This document shows positions 56,968 to 64,000 of a DNA stretch of 64,000 nucleotides, piece after piece. The stretch's first letter is position 1; each line of letters starts with the position of its first letter. The DNA lies in NCBI GenBank assembly GCA_911728435.2, contig OU452202.1, positions 4,815,135 to 4,879,134 on the forward strand. Direction: 5' to 3'. Origin of the DNA: Apoderus coryli. Taxonomy: Eukaryota; Arthropoda; Insecta; Coleoptera; Attelabidae. Position numbers and translations under genes: made by a program. The notes under the pieces are model-generated. The model was given only the letters and a program-made list of their open reading frames with translations, did no database searches and was not told where the DNA came from.

Positions 56968-57850
56968 ATGTCAATAGTTGCAATTCAATTTGTTATGGTC
57001 AACGTTCCAATAAATCAACGAATTTTTGTCGTAAAACAGTTTATATTACGTAATTTAATTTGTGCAAGTCCAAAGAAATTTTCGTCGCGATTTAATGTGG
57101 AAAGACACGGAAGAATTCCGACACATCAAACCTTATTGAGATGGGTAAGAGATTTTGAGCTTAGAGGGAATTTTGCATCAAATTTTCGTGGAGGTATACG
57201 CAGACACACCACTTCGTATTGCCCTCTATAGACAATTTTTACAAATTTTAGAAAATGATGAGACTCAATTATATTTCTTGATGATTTCAGACGAAGCGCA
57301 CTTTGATTTAAGCGGATCTGAATAAACAAAATTATCGGTACTGGTCGGACGCACATCCGCAGCAGCTTCATGAAAGACCTCTCCATGAAGAAATAGTCAT
57401 CAATGATTGATATCATAGGCTCATATGTTTTGAAGAGTAATACACCGAACGTTAAGTTAACATGTTACGGGTATTTTTACCGCCTGAATTGCGAATACTG
57501 GAACATAATAATTATATTTGGTTCCAACCACATGAGGCTACCGCTCATACAGCACCGCAAACTGGAATGTAGTTGCAAGAAATGTTCCCGGGTCGCTTGA
57601 TATCAAACTTCCCCGTTTGACGGCTCCTTATTGTTTTCCTTTTGGGATACCTGAAGCAAAAGGTACTTGAAAGGCGTCGCAATACAATTCAAGAAATTAA
57701 AATTCGCATTTCAGAAAAATAAATATTATTGGAGCAGAAATGTTGGAACGAGTTATGTAAACTTTTAGATACCGATCACAAAAATGTATAGAGAATTGAG
57801 GGTGTCATTTAAAGGATGTTATGGTGGTTAATACATAAACTGCACATATT
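56968..57850 (+). pseudogene. Tc1/mariner-like transposase, nearly full span
   Basis: In broken frames and correct order: PINQRIFVVKQFILRN, RIPTHQTLLRWVRDFELRGN (DNA-binding helices), then SDEAHFDLSG-like block near 57288 (first Asp), NYRYWSDAHPQQLHERPLHEE, VNMLRVFLPPELRI, YIWFQPHEATAHTAPQTGM (usual QQDGATAHTA; the second Asp is lost), EMFPGRLISNFPV, GYLKQKVLERRRNTIQEIKIRIS and the tail KMY..L. The WPPRSPDL segment with the third Asp is deleted. Many stops and shifts; dead. No terminal repeats recognised. Confidence 0.7.
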
Positions 57851-58195
57851 AATTTTGTTATTACTCATAATTTTATTTCAATGAAATGTTTGTTAGTCTT
57901 GTAGCAGTTTTTTGTAAATAAGTGATACAAAATTTTAATAAGTAAGTACTAAAACTCATCATATTTTTCAAAAATTTCTGTTTGATTGGGTATTTGAATA
58001 TTAGCTATGAGATACGTTTTGCTATATATAAGATACGTTTGCTATAAGATACGATTTGTTAAACTGACCTGTAATCTTTTTCTATAGCCTTTATTCACGC
58101 CGGATATATATAGGCCCCCAAAAGACGCCGTTGAAAATCAGTTTTTTTGAATAACATTTAGAGTACTTCGTATATCAAACAAAGATTTTATTTAT
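57851..58195. other. Non-coding stretch
   Basis: No motif. The local phrase TTTGCTATAAGATACG is partly repeated near 58010-58045. Confidence 0.3.
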
Positions 58196-58871
58196 AATAA
58201 TAATAATAATAATAATAAATGACTTTATTGCAATACAATTATTACAAAAGGCGAAGATGGGGCGTATGCCTCCTAACTTAACCTAATATTCATAATACAT
58301 AACGCAATACAAATTTAGCCCTATGCAAAAAATAAAAACATAAACAAGATACCATTACACAAACAACAAATTATTGGCAGCATAACACAAAACCATTCGA
58401 CATTGCAGCCATTACCTCACTAGACCAAATTAGATATAATGTTCCGAATACGCAATTTAAATTTTAACCCCGATAATAATTTCACTTCATCTGGGAGCAT
58501 GTTGTACATACGGGCCACATTGTATGAGAAGCTCCTCTCAAACTGAGCCGTCTTGTGTTTGGGCGGCGTTATAATAGATTTGTGTCTGAGATCCAAGTTG
58601 TGTACGTCAAAACGAAACTTGAGCTTCTGGTATAAGTATGATGGTAGTTTTTGAGTGATTAGTTGATTATAAATACTATACATATGTAGTACCCGCCGCT
58701 CTTTCATATTCAACCATCTTACTTCCCGCAACTTTGCTGAGACCCCTCTATCATATTTTCTTATCCCGCCTATGAGACGCACACAACAGTTCTGTATCAT
58801 TTGTATACGTTTCTCATCAACAAGTAACAAACACGAACTGTAGACCACATCACAAAAATTAAAATGTGACA

Positions 58872-59245
58872 TTTTAGTAATGTCTTTTTCTTGAACCTTG
58901 TTACAGTTTTTTATTCTTTTTTCTTTCTTGGGTTTTAAGGTTCTTCTAAGCAAAATTTTTTCCCTTTTGAAATATGTTTATTTCATTGTCAAATTACGTA
59001 CTACGTTTCGGCTTATTCGCCTTCCTCAGGTACATCTCGTTTCTTATCAACATCGCATGATATAGATATATATATCCATAGATATTCCACAGAATCATGC
59101 GATGTTGGTAAGAAACGAGATGTACCTGAGGAAGGCGAATAAGCCGAAACGTAGTACGTAATTTGACAATGAAATAAACATATTTCAAAAGGGAAAAAAA
59201 TGTTGCTTAGAAGAACATTAAAACCCAAGAAAGAAAAAAGAATAA
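58872..59245. mobile_element. Palindromic insertion with 12-bp target duplication (A)
   Basis: 374 bp flanked by perfect TAAAATGTGACA copies (58860-58871 and 59246-59257). Arms of about 165 bp are inverted copies around about 59065-59095. The right arm reads CTGAGGA (59126-59132), A, a GGC/GCC hairpin, GAAAC (59146-59150), then GTAGTACGTAA; the left arm repeats this on the minus strand (59029-59005). Removing it and one duplication restores the LINE frame ...LVLSHFNFCD... exactly. The 12-bp duplication points to retrotransposition, not mariner or hAT. No protein coded. Confidence 0.88.
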
Positions 59246-60898
59246 TAAAATGTGACAGAACCAACGAGTCGCACAGCACCTTCTTTAGTTTCGTATTTAG
59301 AAGTTTTCTTTGAGCATATATTAATCTTTATCAAGTGAGAGTCCTAAATTCCTTGCATTACTTTCTAGTTTTATTTGTACATTATCAATTATGATATTTA
59401 ACTGATTTTCGAGTCGCTCTCTAAGTTGAGGTTTACAAAACAGAACCGCCTGAGATTTATCAGGATTTATAGTCAAGCAATGGTCGACTGAAGCCTTTTT
59501 TAGATGCTCTATATCCGCATTAATTTTGTTATTAGATTCAGTGATTTTATCCGAAGCAAATGTGATATACAGCTGTGTATCGTCTGCATAATAATGAACC
59601 TGACCATGTTTTAAATATGTTATAAGCTGTGATGTATATATTGAAAACAAAATTGGACCAAGTATTGATCCTTGTGGTACGCCGGCTTTTAATTTGACAG
59701 ATTTGGAAACCTTTTGATTCAAAACGACACGCTGTGTTCTGTTCGACAAATATGATCTAAGAAACCCACACGCCTCATGCCGAAAGTTGAAATACTTAAA
59801 CATTGCAAGTAACATTTCATGATTTAAACGATCAAAAGCCTTCGAATAATCGAGAAGTACTAATATCACATTCTCATCTTTATCTAAAGCCTCGAATATA
59901 TCATCTGTGATCTTAAGCATCGCAGTTGCACAGCTATGACCCGCCCTAAACCCCGACTGGACGGACGGAATTATTTGGCTAGTTTCGACATATGTTTTGA
60001 TTTGTTTGCATAAGACTTTTTCTATGACTTTTGATAGCGTAGGTAATATACTAACCGGTCGTAGATCATTAAATTCGATGGCATTTTTAGACTTAGGTAT
60101 AGGTTTCAGATTAGAGTGCTTCCAAATATCAGCGAACGTAGAAGTTTCAATAATACAATTTACCAAATGAGTGACTATTGAAACTATAGTAGCACAGCAA
60201 CAATGCAACATATGAACACCGACCTCATCAGGTCCAATCGCCACTGATCTTATTTCTGCAAGAGCTTTTTCCACTTTTTCGAATGTGGCTAATTGGAAAT
60301 TAAACTCAAATGCATTATTATAGACATTGTTGTTATAGAAATCTAATAAAGCCGAAGCAGGTGCTAAATGCGACAACTGCGAGAAACAGTCGCTAATCCT
60401 ATCAACATCGGACAAATGCTCGGGAACATTTTTCCTATGATTAGAAACTACATCGAAACTCTTAAGTAATTGCCAACTCTCACGTGCCGAACCGTTTCTA
60501 ATACAGTATTCTAGGTATCTTTTCTTACTAGAACCTACAGTTGATGTTACTAAATTTCTAAGATGGCGATAATTTTCCCAATTTTGGGTTGTTCTATTTC
60601 GTTTATATTTGGATAGTGACTTATTACGCAGACGCATCAGTTCTCGTATTTCCTGATTCAGAATGTATGAATTAAACATCTCAACCTTCTTATTTACATC
60701 ATTTTCAAAAAATATATGTTCAAAAGGCAATTCCAAGAGATCGCTATTAAACTGAACAAAGTCAATATTTTTGTAATACCTATAAGTATGGAAGAAAGAC
60801 TTAATCTTCATAATGCTCAAAGCATCAACACACCCAATCAACGAATGATCCGAAAAATCCACAGAGTGGTCAACATAAAAATCACTTACCATATCTTT

Positions 60899-60933
60899 AT
60901 CATCATCATCAACCCAACCCAACCCAACCCAAC
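60899..60933. repeat. (ATC)n(AACCC)n microsatellite inside ORF2
   Basis: ATC repeats (60899-60910) adjoin four AACCC units (60911-60933). It replaces the segment between TRIARES and KDMVSDF of the endonuclease and puts the two halves in different frames. Confidence 0.85.
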
Positions 60934-61728
60934 AGGCTATAAGATTCCCGTGCAATCCTCGTTGGCTGATCTATCAGCTGCGTAAGCTTATACCCCTGTA
61001 ATATTTCTTCAAATCTCTGAACATCGGTAGAATCCGTGTCCAAATAGTTCATATTGAAATCGCCAACACAAATAAAATTATCAGATGAGACAGCAAGATC
61101 ACTTAAATTTGTTTCAAATTCTAAAAGGAAATCAGTTAATCCCGCAAGACCAGGCGGTCTGTAAATTACCCCTATGATATTATTAATACTATTTAATTTA
61201 AAACTTACAAATACCTGCTCCGCGTACTGAAAATTAAAAGAGCTCAACAATGAAAATGACATGCTATCCCGTATATACAACATTACTCCTCCACCCCGTC
61301 TCAAATCCCGGTCTTTGCGGACAGTCCTACACCCATCAATCTGAATTACTTCATCCGATATTGCCCCAGTAAACCATGTCTCCGAAATAGCTGCAATATC
61401 AACATGATTCTCCAACAGAAACTCTTTAAGTGAAATAAATTTAGGCACAAGAGATCTAATGTTAATGTGTATAATATGCAAGTTTCTAGTAGACATTCGG
61501 AAAAAAACTATTTTTAATTACTGTTATAAGAAATTTAACCCAAACCAAACAACAGTCATTAACAGTTCCTGATTTTAAATACACTTGAATATTACAAGAG
61601 TTTAGGTTTGCTATTTTTGTTAATATATGTCCTATAGTTGATAAACGGATCTCACACTATAATGTGCAAATTTCAAGTTAGACATTGTAACAAATTATTT
61701 TTAACACTTACCTTAATCTAAAATAAAA

Positions 61729-62720
61729 CTAGAAATTTTCATTAAGCAAAAGTTCTATCTGATTTTGGGAGTAAATCTTAATTCCATTACTATTTTCAGT
61801 CTTTCTAACAAATACCTGCCCGTCTTTATACCATATATACTTAAAGTTCTTTTGTTTTAGTCTTCTGGCCTCTTTAAACAACATCCTAGTAGACTTCGGC
61901 AAATCTTCGTTAATAAATATCTTTCTCCTCTGTCCAGTTAAAATTCCACACACGTGCGTATCTAGGGGCTTTTTTTTTTTACTCTCAATAACAGCAATTC
62001 TCTTATCTTCCTGAGTAAATGACACCACAACCGGTTTACAAGGTTGATCACTCTGCAATACTCTAAGAGTATAGTCCTGCTCAGCCACATCCACATTTAA
62101 ATGAGAAAATATACTTTTAATCTCTGTCTTTACATTTTTATCACCCTTCAACCCTAGAACTACGACATTTTTCTTCCTTTCCCCCAAACTTGATTCAGCT
62201 ACCTTTTGCTGCAATTCATATACACTTTTCTCAAGTTCCGTAACGCGGCTATTAAGAAAGGATTGTTCCTTCTTCAATTTGCGATTTTCCTTTACTACCT
62301 CTTGCATGTTCGTCTTTAATTCCTCTACCATCGACCCATTAAATGTAATTGATTGTTTTAGCTCTTCAAACATGCTCTTCATAGCACGAAGGACTTCTTT
62401 GTTACTAGGGCTTTTGCTTTGTAGAGCGCAGTCAAATATTTGAGACGATCTCCTTGATTGAGGCACAGGTGTGCGTGTGCGTTCGCTAGAAATTGACTCA
62501 TCTTCCGATTCTTCGTCATCAGTGCTTACAATACATTTTGGGCAAACCCATTTTTGTGTTTTTGAATTTTGAAAAAATTTAAATTTTTCATCAGGCATCC
62601 CACAGCAACCCTTATGGAACCATAGTTGACAAGTACTTGAACACTGTATTTTGTATTGAGTTTTTGTAATTTTTTGAGCACACTGGCTGCAGAGAGTTGA
62701 GAGACCTTCTTAGTTGGCAT
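61729..62720 (-). pseudogene. LINE D ORF1: PHD finger, coiled coil, FP-like domain
   Basis: RNA-binding partner of ORF2. From ATG at 62720 the start MPTKKVSQL is in one frame, but the zinc finger CSQCAQK...CSSTCQLWFHKGCCGM...WVCPKC (C4-H-C3 PHD pattern) is in the frame that continues to 61729. The shift lies at a CT repeat (AGAGAG on the plus strand, 62691-62696), as expected from two extra bases. After an acidic/Ser-rich linker comes a coiled coil (MVEELKTNMQEVVKENRKLK, VTELEKSVYELQQKV), then a conserved C-terminal fold (NVVVLGLKG, RKIFINEDLPKSTRML, YIWYKDGQVFVRK) like the FP-type domain of many insect LINE ORF1 proteins. From 62598 on, 289 residues are open. Confidence 0.8.
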
Positions 62721-62890
62721 TTTAGGTTTTTGTTAATAATTTCAAATGCGGTCCTGGTACAAACCAGCAATAATATAAAATAAATATTATTACCTTTACA
62801 TGCCCACTACCATTATTATTATTATTTTCACTATCATTATTATCATTATTCCAGCCGGTATCAATATTATTATTATTGTTATCTTCACAC

Positions 62891-63324
62891 TATCGATCCA
62901 GCACTATCAATCACTGTTATCAGTCTAGCATATGTATCTACTGATTTTAACACAATTATTAATCATTTATAAACGATTTTAATTAAACTTTGCATCGAAT
63001 AATGTAACCGAAGATACAACCACTTTATGTATAATTCTCAGTGCTACAGATCGATCCAAAAATTAAAATTTTCCGTTCAGTATTACTCACTTCGAACCAA
63101 TATTCAAGGAGAGAGGCAAATTTATGCGTTATATTTTTAATTGTTTTATTTATATGTATTTGATGAACAGAAACAAGGAGCTCTTCTTGAAACTATATAA
63201 TTTAGCTTTTGAGTAAGTTTTAGACCTTAATGCTGAAATTGTCATCACCCTGTATAATAGCTATATTTAAAAAAATTGATCTGAATAGCCTGAACCTCCA
63301 GCTTCTTAACGAAATCATTGAAAA
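62891..63324. other. Non-coding stretch
   Basis: Holds ATCACCCTGTATAATAG near 63243-63259, like a mariner MITE end, without a clear partner. Otherwise nothing. Confidence 0.3.
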
Positions 63325-63475
63325 AAAACTGTTGCCCTCGAGACACATGTAGCTCTTCAATTTAAGTGTAAAAGTAATATTTCTGTGACCTTTTTGTAGT
63401 AAGACTCTAAATTTCCAAAATAAAATATTTTTATTGTAGACATCAGCTATTTTTTTTTCACGCACGTCTATGGTA
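63325..63475 (+). repeat. Leader box of the 0.5-kb array element (copy 3)
   Basis: AACTGTTGCCCTCGAGACACATGTAGCTC and TTAAGTGTAAAAGTAAT...ACATCAGCTATTTTTT match the leader at 17995-18120 and, inverted, 41160-41300. Here the tandem units are absent, so it is a solo end or internally deleted copy. Confidence 0.65.
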
Positions 63476-64000
63476 CAGTCGTTACCAAACTAGGACATTC
63501 TTGGTCACTGAAATGAAAATGAATTGTTTTTACTTGAAATTTTAAACGCAAATTTCTTCAGAATTATGGAGGCAAATATCAAAAGTATCGCTATCGCTCT
63601 AAAGCAGATAAAAATGACTTTAAACTGATGTCATCACCTTACACCTACTGCTATTTGACAAAAAAGCAGTTTTTCTGGACGACGCAGAATATTACTGATG
63701 TCACTGTGACATGTAACCGAAAACCTATTTACAATGAAATAAAAAAAATAACATGAAACTAATAATAGCCTATTACATTGTGCAAAGCTAAAAATTAAGC
63801 TTAGATTTGTTTAGTAAAAACATTTTTTAATAAATTAATATAATAGAAAATATAGACAATGAATGTCTATATATTGTTCAAAAACTGTTGCATTTAAAGA
63901 TTTTGAATGAGCGTTGCAAGAACCAGTGAGTTTAGAAGCACAAAATAAAACTTCAAATATGGAGTTTTATAACAATAAATTACGTTTTATTATTATTATT
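63476..64000. other. Non-coding end of window
   Basis: No coding motif. The last bases are an ATT microsatellite (63986-64000), perhaps the tail of a minus-strand LINE outside the window. Confidence 0.3.

Larger units (their letters stand above)
58420..61496 (-). pseudogene. LINE D ORF2: endonuclease and reverse transcriptase
   Basis: The endonuclease (61496-60909) shows HINIRSL, ISETWF (catalytic Glu), GVIYRPPG and VGDFNMNYLD, and after the microsatellite SVDFSDHSLIG (catalytic Asp-His). The first frame ends in the (AACCC)n/(ATC)n tract and the second begins at 60955. RT: LKPIPKSKNAIEF, DLRPVSILPTLSKVIEK, SGFRAGHSCATA, LLDYSKAFDRLNH, KAGVPQGSILGP, HYYADDTQLYI (intact YADD) and LTINPDKSQAVLF. 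It stops at 59321 after NLGLSLDKD. Roughly 40 residues are missing before DSLVLSHF, where the palindrome is inserted. The tail NFCDVVYSSCLLLVDE...VARMYNMLPDEVKLL ends at 58420. It would make complementary DNA at a nicked target. Confidence 0.88.
58196..62890 (-). mobile_element. LINE D, most complete LINE in the window
   Basis: An approximately 4.6-kb minus-strand element. ORF1 (62720-61729) comes first, then a gap of about 230 bp, ORF2 with endonuclease and RT (61496-58420), a 3' UTR, and a (TAA)n tail at 58196-58222. An ATT-rich region at 62811-62880 probably lies at or just before its 5' end. Breaks: a 2-bp slip in ORF1, a microsatellite expansion in the endonuclease, a small deletion near 59300, and a 374-bp palindromic insertion. 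The PHD-finger ORF1 and the endonuclease/RT style point to the CR1/Jockey group. Confidence 0.85.

Noticed and set aside
60911..60933. (AACCC)n as interstitial telomere
   Set aside because: Only four units, not the usual insect telomere motif, and embedded in a LINE coding region.
61729..62598. FP-like C-terminal domain as possible viral integration
   Set aside because: It is fused to a PHD finger and coiled coil and lies upstream of an endonuclease/RT, so it is a LINE ORF1 protein.
1..64000. CRISPR arrays, bacterial operons, rRNA genes
   Set aside because: No direct-repeat/spacer pattern, no ribosome binding sites and no rRNA blocks; the sequence is clearly eukaryotic.

Overview
This is AT-rich animal DNA, most likely from an insect. 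I infer that from the mix of mobile elements: many mariner/Tc1-type transposases, several kinds of LINE, Penelope-like elements with a GIY-YIG nuclease, hAT and PIF/Harbinger elements, and a Ty3/gypsy pol. No intact host gene is evident. There are no bacterial operons, rRNA genes, CRISPR arrays or convincing functional tRNA genes. Almost every protein-like stretch is a broken piece of a transposable element, so the window reads as a nested transposon graveyard in gene-poor chromatin. The best candidate for host coding sequence is a weak signal-peptide-like exon near 34.05 kb.

Layout. 0-9 kb: a LINE remnant (287-1866), a PIF/Harbinger-like element with a MADF gene remnant (2662-3179), and a LINE (5565-8837) split by a 1.78-kb palindromic mariner-like element whose TA target duplication is exactly readable. 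10-17.9 kb: a Penelope-like remnant, a chimeric LINE ORF, two LINE remnants on the minus strand, several mariner transposase scraps and an inverted LINE tail. 18-22.5 kb: a tandem array with a unit of about 0.5 kb, a mariner 3' end, a LINE piece with a perfect inverted duplication, and a terminal-inverted-repeat element with a TGGCACTTAGC box. 24-28.3 kb: LINE tails, a satellite of about 170 bp, palindromes. 30-37 kb: a gypsy pol on the minus strand, a second Penelope-like remnant, a T/C-rich tract between inverted arms, and a complete non-autonomous hAT element (35612-37202). 38-44 kb: a mariner 5' end, an inverted second copy of the 0.5-kb array, a hammerhead-like palindrome, and a nearly intact 1.33-kb mariner nested in a LINE. 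45-57.9 kb: another mariner inside a LINE 3' tail, a LINE with an internal 66-bp duplication, two RTE-type LINE ends, a tRNA-like SINE head, a second hAT copy and more mariner remnants. 58.2-62.9 kb: the most complete LINE, with PHD-finger ORF1 and endonuclease plus reverse transcriptase ORF2, itself interrupted by a 374-bp palindrome flanked by perfect 12-bp target duplications.

The most unusual theme is inverted repeats: at least ten palindromes or long hairpins. Several carry the same small RNA-like plan: CTGANGA, one base, a hairpin, then CGAAAC, usually followed about 25-50 bases later by TTTGTGGAG. The two best examples resemble a hammerhead ribozyme core with one extra base. Penelope-like elements elsewhere are known to carry hammerheads, and this window holds two Penelope-like nuclease remnants. 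I therefore infer that these palindromes may be short, retrotransposed derivatives related to that class.
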